Source of the DNA: Holtermannia corniformis
Taxonomy: Eukaryota; Basidiomycota; Tremellomycetes; Holtermanniales
Length of the DNA: 64,000 nt
Assembly: GCA_001599935.1 (NCBI GenBank)
Contig: BCIJ01000047.1
Coordinates: 1 to 64,000 of the forward strand
Direction: 5' to 3'
The notes beneath the pieces are model-generated. The model was not told the DNA's origin, did not search any database, and was given only the letters and a program-made list of their open reading frames with translations. This document shows, piece by piece, positions 8,640 through 18,726 of the stretch (positions are counted from its first letter, which is position 1; every line of letters begins with the position of its first letter). The translations under genes and the position numbers were made by a program.

Positions 8640-9029
8640 CTACGACAGACCCTTACTTATGAACCACCGGTCTCTCTGCTGCTCGAGTTTCCTGAAGGCC
8701 TCGTTCGCCTTTCGTTCCACATTGAAGGTACTATGAATGATTTGCCTCTGAGTAGTGGTGTTAAATTTGGCAAAGTGTGATTCACATTCGAGCCGCTCGC
8801 CACCACGGAAGTCGAGATGCAACTCCCTCGTCCACGTCGGGTGCGTTTTTTCACTCTGGCGAGTCGCCGCGGCCGAAATGGATGCCTGTACGGCTTTGAC
8901 GCGCCATTCGGCCGTGTGGCTGCCTGTGGAGTATGGGCGCCAGGTGTCCGGTGCGATAGGCTCGAGGAACGTCTGTGTCATGACTGTGGGTGCAGAGCTT
9001 GAACTAGCGCGAAGGTAGCTGCTAGCCAC
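8640..9029 (-). CDS. Hypothetical protein, 129 aa
   Basis: A single open frame with an ATG start and balanced composition. The C-terminal half is rich in Arg, Lys, Glu and Phe and looks helical. There is no recognisable domain, signal peptide or membrane segment, and no neighbour hints at a role. A second in-frame Met lies 16 residues in and may be the true start. Chance openness in this GC-rich DNA is possible. The surrounding stretches 8472-8639 and 9030-9547 hold nothing I can support. Confidence 0.35.
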   Translation of the reverse strand: MASSYLRASSSSAPTVMTQTFLEPIAPDTWRPYSTGSHTAEWRVKAVQASISAAATRQSEKTHPTWTRELHLDFRGGERLECESHFAKFNTTTQRQIIHSTFNVERKANEAFRKLEQQRDRWFISKGLS

Positions 9030-9547
9030 TAGTTAGCCAAAGGAGGGTCTTTGGGTGTGAGCTCACTCTCCTTACAGTGCTGCGAAATTGCCTTCCGCAG
9101 AACTGTGAGTCTTCACCGATCGGTCTCGTTCTCATGACTTTGCTGAGCTGTTCGACCGGTCCAGCTGCTATAGCTGCATCAAACCCGTTTCGCTAGCGTC
9201 TGCGGTAGTGTCTGACGGTCCGAGCTGCAGTGGGAGACTCCCTCCTAGATATGGCTGCCCCTTTCGAGTCTAGACGACCTGTAGGATACGCTCGTACGTA
9301 CAGTCTGGACATGAGCGGCCAGACATCGCGGCTGATCGCCACACCTTGTTGTGCCACCGCCCTGAGCACGCTGCTGGCACGCGGGGCACTGTCATCCTCC
9401 CACGCGGTGCCCTGAGTGATCTCATGTGGAGCGCCGAGTGCGATCGCCAAAGGAAGCAAGGAACGCGGGTGCGTACGACATGACGCAGCAGGTGCCAAGC
9501 AGCCTTAATCAACTATGTATAGTCGCATCGCACGACCAGCAACCCAC

Positions 9548-10043
9548 TACAGGCAAGCCTCTGTAATTGACATGAGCATTTCCTCGTGATTGGCTAGTCC
9601 AACTAAAGAGGTGTCCGAATAGAGAACACCACGTCATCACCACGTCATCTGTGTTTGCGTCACGTCATTGTCTGAAGGTCCCTGGGAAGGGGTTGATAGA
9701 GGGGTTATCCGCAATCCGTCTTTCTATTGGCTGCTGGGCCAAGTGGTAAAGTGGCAAAAGTCACGTGCAGCAGCCATCAAGTGTGCCCGAGAGGGTGCTG
9801 CCAAGTGCAAGGACAATGTAGTCACTGCAGAACTACTCCAGCAGCCTTGCAGGATGTAATTGAACAATCCAAGTGCACTAAATCACAAATGGACATCCTG
9901 AGCTTGCTCTAGACCCCCGTTTATGGAGGTATTTGTCCATTTTAGGCTTGATTCCATAGGAAACTGCTCGAGAGGAGCATTTTGACCTCCATTTATAGAG
10001 ACATCTCATTTATGGAGATTCCAATTACAGAGGCTTGCCTGTA
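9548..10043. mobile_element. MITE-like DNA transposon with 20-bp TIRs and TA target sites
   Basis: The 5' end, CAGGCAAGCC... (9550-9569), is a perfect 20-bp inverted repeat of the 3' end (10022-10041). TA dinucleotides flank both ends (9548-9549, 10042-10043), the target duplication of the Tc1/mariner superfamily. CAGGCA termini resemble pogo/Tigger elements. Subterminal stretches carry iterated blocks such as TTTATGGAG / CTCCATTTAT near the 3' end (9920-10020). The 492-bp interior has no credible transposase, so it is a non-autonomous MITE. Its right end lies 7 nt from the start codon at 10049. Confidence 0.82.
9630..9668. promoter_or_regulatory. Three CACGTCAT (CRE/ATF-like) sites inside the MITE
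   Basis: CACGTCAT occurs at 9630-9637, 9641-9648 and 9661-9668. Its complement, ATGACGTG, matches the CRE/ATF bZIP core TGACGT. The sites lie about 380 bp upstream of the start codon at 10049. Function is inferred from the motif only. Confidence 0.45.
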
Positions 10044-10048
10044 CCACA

Positions 10049-10345
10049 ATGTCAGACACAGAAACATACGCGAGCTCGTCGTCGTCGTCTCTTGCGAGCC
10101 AAGCGGACAGACTGGCCCAGTACACGACCGGCATGCACGTTTATATCGTGAGTCGACGTGGACGCGGACTAGGCTGATATCGAAGCGTGGACTGTATCTC
10201 GAGGCCAAGAAGCGCGTAGATAATGCGCAAACGCGAAAACCGGCCAAGCAGTCTGGCAGTGAGTTTTCAAACTGTCTTGAACCAGACTGACGACGCAGTG
10301 GAACGGTTGGCGGCTCGAAAGGCCGAGGCGGCCGCGCGGCGATAG
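10049..10345 (+). CDS. Small spliced gene, ~72 aa, function unknown
   Basis: Three exons (10049-10147, 10186-10258, 10299-10345) separated by introns of 38 and 40 nt join into one frame ending in TAG. The second intron has GTGAGT, an ACTGAC branch site and CAG; unspliced, intron 1 contains an in-frame stop. The product begins MSDTETYASSSSSS and ends in a Lys/Arg/Ala-rich helix (MERLAARKAEAAARR). No family recognised; a small basic mitochondrial or RNA-binding protein is possible. The start codon lies 5 nt beyond the target duplication of the upstream MITE, so the transposon forms the whole proximal promoter. Intron 1 ends GAAG, less typical, so its acceptor is uncertain. Confidence 0.55.
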
Positions 10346-10530
10346 AGCGACAGAGCGACAGAGTGTGCAATAGAGCGTGAATTAGCATTGTATGTCCATG
10401 TAGCATTTGACCAGTACAACCCGCCCCGCCGCCAGCCGGCCAAGATTGCAACTGGGCATATAGGTCGGCGCTCGACAACCAAGTTACCCATTCACTTACC
10501 CATTCCCCACTTGCAGGTCAAGCCCTTACA

Positions 10531-11811
10531 ATGAAGATCCCCACCACCCCCACGATTGTGTTCGCATCGCTTGCGTTGTCATCCGCATCGCTAGCCGCAC
10601 CGGTTGCAGCTGGCGGTTTGCGTTCGCCCGATCCCGAGGCGAGTCCGAGGCCGGGAGATGGGTGGGGGAAAAGGCAGCTGCCGTTGCCGATGAACACGGT
10701 GCAAGCTCAGGCTCAGGGGTTGATCCCACTGGGCAGTAGTCAAAGTTCAGGCGCACTTGGTACGGTCCAAGGTTTGACCAGCGGCGGCACACTCAACACT
10801 GTGCAAGGCTTGGGTGCCAACGCACAGGGTATCGTCGGTAACACCATTGGCACGGCACAAGGTCTCGGCGGCGGCGTGCTCGGCCAGCAGTCTGGTCTTG
10901 GCCTCGGCAACGCGCAAAACCTCGTCGGAGGCACACTTGGGACGGTGCAAGGTCTCGTCGGCAACACCGCCTCGGGTCTGCTCGCCCCCGCAACCGGTCT
11001 GCTGTCCGGGGGCGCGCTTCAGGGTGTCCTAGGCGCGACACAAGGTCTCGGTCTCGGCGGCGTGACCAACTTGGTCCCCGGGCTGATTGCGTCCTTGGGC
11101 AACGGACAGTACCTGAACGCCCTTGGCCAGGTCGTCACGCTTGGCTCAGTCGAGCTACAGCGCGAGGCGCAGGTGCCATTGGGCCAAGTGCAGGCTGTAG
11201 CGCAGGGGCAGCTGCAGCAGCTTCAACCGGTACAGCAGCTGGGGCAGGCGCAGCAGCTGCAACAGGTTCAGCAGCAAGTCCAGCAAGTCCAACAGCTCCC
11301 TCAGGCCCAGCCGCTCCGCCAGGTACAGCAGCAACTCCCTTCCCAGGTGCAACAGCAGCTCCCTGCTCAGGTGCAACAACAGCTCCCGCAGATCGATCAA
11401 GCGACGCTACGGCGGATCCAACAGATCCAGCAGGAGCAAGCGGAAGCTCAGCGAGCTCAGGTCGCGCAGGTGATTCAGCAGGCTCAACAGCAGCCACAAA
11501 ACACCTACACCCAGGTCATCGGCGCGTCTCCCTTGATGAGCTACTGGCAAAACGGCGCTCAAGACGGCGCTCAAGACGGCGCTCAACTCGAGGATTGGTC
11601 CTACACGGCGTCCAACGCGCCGTCGTCCACCAACTCGGCGGATCCGGTGGCGAGTACGTCGTCTGCGCCAGCATCGGCTAGCGCGACCTCGACCGCATGG
11701 GTAGAGGCGCTACCCAGCACGAGCGCTTCGGTCGAAGACCCTGCGGAACCCACTTCCACTTCTGCTCCGGCAGATGCCGCCGCTACACCCACCGCTTCAT
11801 CCACCGCGTGA
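10531..11811 (+). CDS. Secreted repeat protein with Kex2 site and Gln-rich tract
   Basis: An intronless 426-residue protein. Residues 1-22 form a signal peptide ending SLA|AP. A Lys-Arg at 47-48 (GWGKRQLP) is a Kex2 site that would release a short propeptide. Residues ~50-215 contain Gly/Leu/Gln repeats of 16-19 residues built around TVQGL or TAQGL (for example GGTLGTVQGL). Residues ~220-330 are Gln-rich, with QQQLPxQV repeated three times. The C-terminus is Ser/Thr/Ala-rich with a triple GAQD block and no GPI tail. This layout suggests a secreted cell-wall or surface protein, perhaps self-assembling. It ends 13 bp from the convergent MFS gene. A TATA-like CATATA lies near 10457. Confidence 0.85.
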   Translation: MKIPTTPTIVFASLALSSASLAAPVAAGGLRSPDPEASPRPGDGWGKRQLPLPMNTVQAQAQGLIPLGSSQSSGALGTVQGLTSGGTLNTVQGLGANAQGIVGNTIGTAQGLGGGVLGQQSGLGLGNAQNLVGGTLGTVQGLVGNTASGLLAPATGLLSGGALQGVLGATQGLGLGGVTNLVPGLIASLGNGQYLNALGQVVTLGSVELQREAQVPLGQVQAVAQGQLQQLQPVQQLGQAQQLQQVQQQVQQVQQLPQAQPLRQVQQQLPSQVQQQLPAQVQQQLPQIDQATLRRIQQIQQEQAEAQRAQVAQVIQQAQQQPQNTYTQVIGASPLMSYWQNGAQDGAQDGAQLEDWSYTASNAPSSTNSADPVASTSSAPASASATSTAWVEALPSTSASVEDPAEPTSTSAPADAAATPTASSTA

Positions 11812-11824
11812 TACAATGCATATA

Positions 11825-13655
11825 TTATACAACCGAGACTGTCCGCTCGAGTTCATCTTTCGCTTCCACGCTAACCTCTGCTGACTTGACCTCGACCGGC
11901 GCGTTGAGATAGCGCGCATTGGCCGACTCGCGCCATTTCTGACCATAGCGCAGGGTGATAAACATTGACACGCCTGCTAAAAAGACAATCCCAGCGCCGA
12001 GGGTGCACGAGGGCCCGACGCCCATGGCTGTCTGCATTGGGAGGACGGCGGCGGATGCGGCGGCGGCGAACAGGTAGCGAATGACTTAGGTCAGCGCGGT
12101 TGACTGAGAGGGACCCACAGTTATTGACGGCAATCACTTCGGCACTGCGGCTTTGGATGCTGTCGACACAACTGATTGTCAGCGTGGTTTGTGCGCGGAG
12201 ACATACTAGGTGTTCGACGGGGCGAGTACGACCATGACGAGGATTCCATTGAGGAAGAGGAAGACAAGGGGTGGGGCGATACCACCCGCACTAGATGTCA
12301 GCTGAGTCTTGCCCTGCGAACATACCCAGTATGTACGAGCCACCCATAGGCCACTTTAGTCAGCAATGTTAGGGTGGTGGCGACTTACAGCAGGTGAGCG
12401 GACAGCCGACCGCAGCCGCCCAAATGGTCGCACGCAGGCGATCCTCTGCAACACGTACGCCTTTCTTCTCAACCCACTTGCGGACGACGCGGTCGGCATA
12501 GACTGTCGTCAGCGCATTCGTATTGAGCGCACTCACCTCCGCCAAAGCGCGAGCCAATGACGTTGCCGACACCCGAGGGGATGTAGATGCACCCGATCAA
12601 GGCTTGGTTGGTGAGATGATAGCGCTCTTGCTGCGGATCAGCCGGATCCTAGAGGGCAGACATACAAATACGGTGCCTGCGGTCAGCTCGGTTGGGCGGT
12701 AGGAACGCACCTAACGGGACGAGCAAGATGTAGAGCTGAAACATGATACAGCTTGATGCGAGGCACTGTCGTGAGCGTGATCGACTCGAAGCGACTTACA
12801 ATGAAGCGAATGTTGGTCCAGCGCAAGAGCCCCAGACTGGTGAGGGGATTGAAGATATAAGGGACGAATCGCCGGCCTTGCTTCTCGCAAGCCACCTTGT
12901 GCGGTAGGCTGTGCGACGTTTCTGGCAGGAAGAAGAGTACCAAGATGACCGAGAGAACGCCAAACGCGGCGAGAAGGAACTGCATACTTTTCCAGCTCGG
13001 CTATGGGTTAGCGCGGTTGTGGCGGTGAGAACCTACCGAAGTGTATTCGGTCAAGACGCCGGCGAGAACAGGGGCAACGGTAGGACCGATGAGGATCTGA
13101 CGTTAGCTTTGTCGCATGAGAGAGACTCACCCCGCAGTAGAACCAGCCCATTGCGGTAGCGCGCTCGGTCGGGCGGTAGATATCACCAACGGTGCCACCG
13201 CCAACCGCGAGCACGGCAGAAGACCCTGGCGTCAGCCATATCGGCGCAAGTGCACTCACCGATCGCCTGTAGGATTCTTGTACCGATCAACGCGCCGAGG
13301 TTGGTGGAAAATGCGACGCCTATACTCGCGGCGATATGAATCGGCATGCTGGCAAGGTAGATCGGCTTGCGGCCGTAGAAACCGGACAGCGGTGCCCAGA
13401 TCAATGGGGCGGCGCCTATACAGACAAGGAAGATCGCAACAGTGTAGTTGATTGCCGCCGGTGACGTCCCTAGATCACTCGCGATAGCGGGAATACTAGG
13501 CATGAACGACGACGACGAGATGGCTTTCATCAGCTCTGCTGGCGTGCGTTCGACTCACGCCCGATAAACGCTGTATACGAGACGATCGCAACGATACGGT
13601 TCTTCTGCCGCGGCGTGAAGCGATCATATACGTCTACGAGCGTTGCGTCCGACAT
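11825..13655 (-). CDS. MFS drug:H+ antiporter (DHA1 type, Qdr-like)
   Basis: About nine short introns divide a protein of roughly 490 residues starting MSDATLVDVYDRFTPRQKNR. The motif GFYGRKPIYL after the second membrane segment is MFS motif A. IGTRILQAIG...LAVGGGTVGDIYRPTERATAMGW is typical of DHA1 drug/H+ antiporters, closest in pattern to fungal Qdr-type multidrug or polyamine exporters. FFLPETSH marks the end of the sixth helix. The last exon carries a final membrane helix and a charged tail. It would sit in the plasma membrane. The stop is 13 bp from the secreted-protein stop on the other strand. Individual exon borders in 12100-12800 are uncertain. Confidence 0.85.
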
Positions 13656-13761
13656 GGTGCATTGCGCACGATCCAGGCCAACTTGAACTGTACTAATCTA
13701 GAGGGCTCACGTGAATCGGACATGACCGATCGGCACCGGCACGGACATGGCCGACGGCCGA

Positions 13762-16289
13762 TCACAGCTGCCAGTGACCGGCGTGGAGTTGCAGAGCGCC
13801 ATCGAGCTGGAGTTGGGCGAGGTAGGACCCGAGTTCGGTGATGGAGTGGTGGAAAGGAGCCGTGATGACGAGGGTACGATGCAGTTCTTGAGTCGTCTGC
13901 GGTCCGAGGCCGTGCAGGGACGCTTGGATCATCTGAGGTCAGCGCGTTCGTGACGAGGCGACGTACCGGCCAGAACGGCTGTAGATCAATAGCCGGCGTG
14001 ATGGTTGATGATGCAACTGGCGCGACGTCGATGGCGTCGCCTTGAGCGCGTTCACACAGGTGCCATCCATTGTCCTCACGCAAGACGCCGCGGGCTTCCC
14101 ACGCCGACAGGCTGGTGCGGAGCGCAAGCGGGTCGGTCATGTTGAGCGTGGTGGCGAGCGCGTAGGTGTTCCAGTGCGCTGACGTTAGCGCCGTCGGTAC
14201 GAGACGACATACCTTTTGATTCAAACAGCTCAACGATCGCTGCCTCCAAGGTCGACACGCGACACTCGACCGTGCGATCTTCAAGCTCGAGCTTGACAGA
14301 GACGGTGCCGACCTGCTGCAACCACCGCAACCGCTTGTCCGGCTTGAACCGGTGGAACGCCGCTTCATAGTCGCGCTGAGCACGCAGTAGCCTCTCGGGG
14401 AGGACCAAGGATGAGGCCTGGATCGGCGGCCAAAACATGCGCGAGACGACGAGCGGGTGGATGTTTGTCTTTCATCAGCTCGGTCAAACAGATCCAACCC
14501 ACCTCGGTTTCGCTCCGCATATGCTTGTCGATCCGTTCCGAGTCGGCCACGTCTTTGAGCATGACGTCGCACACTTGCAGCGGCGTCTCGCCAAAGCGCA
14601 CTTTGAGCAGTTCGACGACTTCGACCTGGCGTCAGCTACGTTGCGTAAAGGCCACTCACCTCTCGAACGGCATCGTAGGATTCGAGAGCGAACAAGCGCG
14701 AAGCGAGAAGCGCTTGAAGCTCTTTGACAATCACGTCTTGCGAGTCGTAGATGCTGACGAGGGTGCTGACGATATCGCTCGCCCGGCCGGAGCGGAATTC
14801 TGGCGCAGCATCGACCGGCTCGGGATCCCATTTCGGATCAGTGTAGTCTTCCACGTCCTTGCGGGCGGCAGCAGCGGGCGCATCGTCTGCCAGACCGCTG
14901 TCGACCAAGGCAGCAACGATGCACTTGATCGTGTCGGTGCGTTCTCGCAAATGCTTGCGCAGCGGAAGGGCGATCTTGTGCAGCAACACCCCCGGTGGGT
15001 CGAGGATGCGCAGGCAGCGAATCGTCTTGATGTAGTGGTCGATCACGTCTTTCGTGTCGGGTCCGGGATGAAGCAGTCGGCGTGCGTTGGCTGCAAGCAG
15101 CGAGTCGACGAGCCGAGCCCGCTGATCGACTTTGAACAGGCACTCTTTGAGGTCCTCGAGTGCTGGCAGGGAATCCGGATAGCGCACGATGATGTCGAAA
15201 AGGCTGTCACCGATCCGGGCGTCGAACAAGACTTTGCACGCGTGATAGTCGAACCTAGCAAACATCGGCCGGAGCGTCTGTTGTGCCTGCTCGTTCGCTG
15301 CGGGTCAGCGAGGTCTAGCCAAGATGGCGTACCTTCGAAAAACGCGGCCAGCCAGCGTCCTACGCCCCCTTTGATGCGTTCCCGAATCGCAGGCAGTCTT
15401 CGCTCGGTGTATCGCTTGGCAGCTTCATCCGTGACGATGCGCTCAATCTCCTCGTGGGCAATCGCGCTGAGCATGGCGCTGTAGCGCGACACGATCCCCA
15501 ACCGGTTCAGATGGGGTGAGGGCGCGGCGAATGGTTCGCTCGGGGGAACGGTCGCCAACGACGCGAGTGAAGCTGAGAGGAAGGAGTGCAGGTGGAGGGG
15601 AAAGACCTCGGGAAGGGTGTGGTGTAGCAGATGGTGGAACGCGGCCGTAAACGAGGCAATCGCATGGGACCCGTGTGGTCTGGCGTGAGCTACGTACGCA
15701 AGGGTAGGACTCACTCTCCCAGCGCTTTGAGGGGCATCCCCCATGCACGCTGCCACATTGCCAGCCGCTCGATCAGCTCGACCATGTGGGTGTCTGTTTG
15801 CGGCTTGACCGAGATGGATGTCGTGGTCTGGCGTCAGCTCGTCCTATTGAAGGCAACGTACATTCCAGCGGTTGGTGAAGCGGCGGATATCCCTTTCAAC
15901 GAGGGGGAAGCGGCGCTCGACGCCGTCTATCATCAGCGCAGTCGCACGATCAGCACGTACCCCAGAAATCACGCAGCAAAAGCTCATGATCGCCGTGATC
16001 TCGAACGGCACGGAACGCCTCGGTGATAGCCGGTGTTTCTATCGTTCAGCTGGGTCACTGAGTATCGATCGCTCACCTGCCTTGGACGCCGAGCGCGTTG
16101 TAGCAATGTCCCTCGGCTCCAGATGGGTCTGTGCAATCTCCCAAGCACGCCACTGTTGTCAGCCAAGTCGGATGAGCAGCGACGTACCCTCGCGATCTCT
16201 GCGCCGTGCTGGCTCGTCTCTGCGTCAAACTGGCACAAGCGGGCGATCAGTGACATGTCAGACGTCAAGATTGTCGAGGAGCCAAACAT
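13762..16289 (-). CDS. APC2: Anaphase-promoting complex subunit 2 (cullin subunit)
   Basis: Spliced exons encode about 735 residues beginning MFGSSTILTSDMSLIARLCQ. The cullin region is unmistakable: IKTIRCLRILDPPGVLLHKI followed by LRKHLRERTDT, then FWPPIQASSLVLPERLL, RLRWLQQVGTVSVKLEL and a C-terminal winged helix (LHRTLVITAPFHHSITELG...LQLDGALQLHAGHWQL). APC2 is the scaffold of the APC/C ubiquitin ligase, binding the RING subunit APC11 through the winged helix. Introns are 33-40 nt. It is divergent from the CYSTM gene, with 97 bp between start codons. CDC20, the APC/C activator, lies 10 kb away. Confidence 0.93.
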
Positions 16290-16386
16290 GGTGGTGGTCG
16301 CACCTTCCCACGGGTGACGCGCAACCCGGCTGTGCTGTGCTGTCCTGCCTGCTCGACTGCACTCTGCACTCTGTAGGATCGCCAGC

Positions 16387-16931
16387 ATGAGCAATGTGAG
16401 TCGATGCATACGCCACCCGAGCTGACAGCGCAGCCAAAGTAGGTACAGCTTTCATGCGAGAAACACTGACAACCAGCGAGTACAAAGGCCCGCAGCAGCC
16501 TCAGCAGAGCTACCACGGGGTCAGTCTCGTCGGTCGCTGTCCCTACTGACGCGCGCAGAATCAAGGGCAGACGCACTACCAAGCCTCGGATGGCAAGTGG
16601 TACCCGATCGAGGCGATGCCGCAGAACTGTAAGTCACTTTGCCACCGACGGGGCTGACGCCAGACCAATCCCAGTACCAATAGTGAGTCTTGCTTGCCTG
16701 AGCGCGCTGATGACAGTGGGCAACAACCGCCAATGCAAAACGGCATGTACCCGCCCCAGCAGTATGGTCAGCAGCCGTACATTGTTCAGCAGCAGCGGCC
16801 GGGCGGGATGGGCGCAGGCGGTGCTGCCGCCGCCGGTGCCGGTCAGTCGCTCTTTCCACTCGACACCAGCTGACGTCTCAGCCGGGTGCTGTGCCGGTCT
16901 ACTCTGCCTCGACTGCCTGTTGTGTTTCTAG
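16387..16931 (+). CDS. CYSTM-family cysteine-rich tail membrane protein
   Basis: Seven exons give about 105 residues: a Gln/Tyr/Pro/Gly-rich N-terminus and a C-terminal Cys-rich hydrophobic tail, GCCAGLLCLDCLLCF, followed by TAG. That is the CYSTM pattern, small stress-linked proteins anchored in the plasma membrane by their C-terminus. The model uses exon 1 ATGAGCAAT (16387-16395), a 5-nt microexon (16434-16438) and then exon 3 from 16477; the two flanking introns are both 38 nt with perfect branch sites. A competing start at ATG 16454 would read in frame without the microexon but inside what looks like an intron. Confidence 0.78.
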
Positions 16932-17200
16932 CCAGAGTGGATGACATCTATAATCTGTGGGCTGGCAACCCCGGCCTTGACCCGGTCGCCGGTACGGCCG
17001 GACCCATCGTTTCTCCGGTCATGGCATTGCTGCGCTGCATAGAGCTCGTACTGTAGCGAGCTGTGCTGCACTCGGGACGCCCAGCGTTGGTGCCCAAGCG
17101 ACGTCTGGATTGTTGAGAGCACGCAACCTGGTTTGCGCCACTTGAACCGTGCCACATGACAGCGAGGGCGCGACGACAGCTGCTCGTCTCGCACACATCC

Positions 17201-18726
17201 ATGTCGGCTCCAAAGGGTTTCACGGGCGCACCGGTACCAGCGATGAACGTGTACAGCTACAACGCCGATTCGTGAGTCATCTCCCGCTCGACCGCGCTCA
17301 CGGCAGACCACCGTTCACCGGGGCGACCGACTGTCCCGAGCCCGAGCCATACAGCCTCGAAGGCCCAAAGGGGCCTATCCCGCACCACCGCGCTTCGTCC
17401 GGTCCAACACCGACACTAGAACTCCACAGGCCACTAGAAGTCGCAATGGATTCTCCCAACGGGACGATCCGCGTCTTGGCCGACGCCGATGAGGATGTCG
17501 CCAACCGGCGCTCAAAGTCTTTGTTGTCGGGCTATCGGTTCGGCGGCGGCAACGATGCGGAATCGAGTTGCTCGGCTTCCCCGCCGTCTTTGCCTGGCCG
17601 GGACTCGCCGCCGTTGCTCGCGTCTCGGTCGAGCTATACCCAGCTCGTGCAGCCTGTCCGGCGCGTTAGCAAGTTTGAAGGGATGGACGCCCTTAGTGGG
17701 TTGAACGACGGCGAGGCCGATCTGGATGCGACCGCTATACAGGCCGAGGCGAGCTCGGAAGGCTACCTGACTGGCGCGCCCGGCCAGGCCGGAGCCTACC
17801 ACTTTCCAACCCACCGGCTCAGGCGGACCATGAAGGGTCAGTCCAACCCCAGCCAACAAAGCTAACGACCAGACGAAACCAAGATCCCACTTGTCATTGT
17901 CGCCTGCGGATCATTCTCCCCGCCTACCTATCTCCACCTGTAAGTCGCCGCTGATCGACCGAGCTGATCCCAGGCGAATGTTTGAAATGGCAAAGGACGA
18001 GATTGTCGAGAGCCAAACGTACGAGATCATGGCCGGCTACTACTCGCCAGTGTGAGTTGGACCTGCCGGAGCGTAGCTGACGACAGCTCGTCGTACTATA
18101 AAAAAGCAGGGCTCGCACCGGCGCTCTCGCGCGTGCGAATGTGCGAGCTCGCGGTCGAGAACACTTCAACCTGGCTCATGGTCGATCCCTGGGAGGCCGG
18201 TCAGCCAGAATACCAGCGCACGGCCGTCGTGCTCGATCACTTTGACGAGATGCTGAATGGTCAAGGCGGCGGCGTCATCATGGCCGACGGCAAGCGACGC
18301 AAGATCAAGATTATGCTCTTGGCCGGAGGAGATTTGATCGAGAGCTTTGGCGAGCCAGGCGTTTGGTCCGAGCCGGATGTGAGTCACGGTCGATGGTCCG
18401 AGCTGATAGCAGCTTCACAACATCCTTGCCCGCTTCGGCTGCTTGATTGTCGAGAGAGCAGGGTCCGACGTCTGGGCGTTCCTGCTCTCTCACGATATCC
18501 TGTACCACCACCGGCGCAACGTCATTGTCGTCAAGCAGCTCATCTACAATGACATTTCTTCGACAAAGGTTCGGCTGTTTGTCCGTCGCGGGATGAGCAT
18601 AAAGTGGGTTGTCTTTCAACCGGCCGAGCTGACGGCAGGTACCTATTGCCCAACAGTGTCATCCAGTACATCTACGACCACCGCTTGTATCGAGAGCCAG
18701 AGCGGGCAGACAAGAGTATTGCGTAG
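17201..18726 (+). CDS. NMA1: Nicotinamide/nicotinate mononucleotide adenylyltransferase
   Basis: Seven exons. Exon 1 (17201-17271, MSAPKGFTGAPVPAM) joins in frame across a 35-nt intron. After a long Ser/Pro-rich N-terminal extension come FPTHRLRRTMK and the nucleotide-binding loop VIVACGSFSPPTYLHLRMFE (the GxFxPxTxxHL signature). Near the C-terminus is ISSTKVRLFVRRGMSIKYL, the family's SxTxxR phosphate-binding motif. The enzyme makes NAD+ or NaAD from NMN or NaMN and ATP, the last shared step of NAD synthesis. Introns are 33-36 nt. The TAG stop abuts the stop of convergent MET8 with no base between. Confidence 0.93.

Noticed and set aside
16454..16476. Alternative CYSTM start ATG at 16454
   Set aside because: It lies in a segment with a perfect branch site and acceptor. 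Kept as a stated alternative, not called, because the upstream ATG with two consensus introns explains the sequence better.
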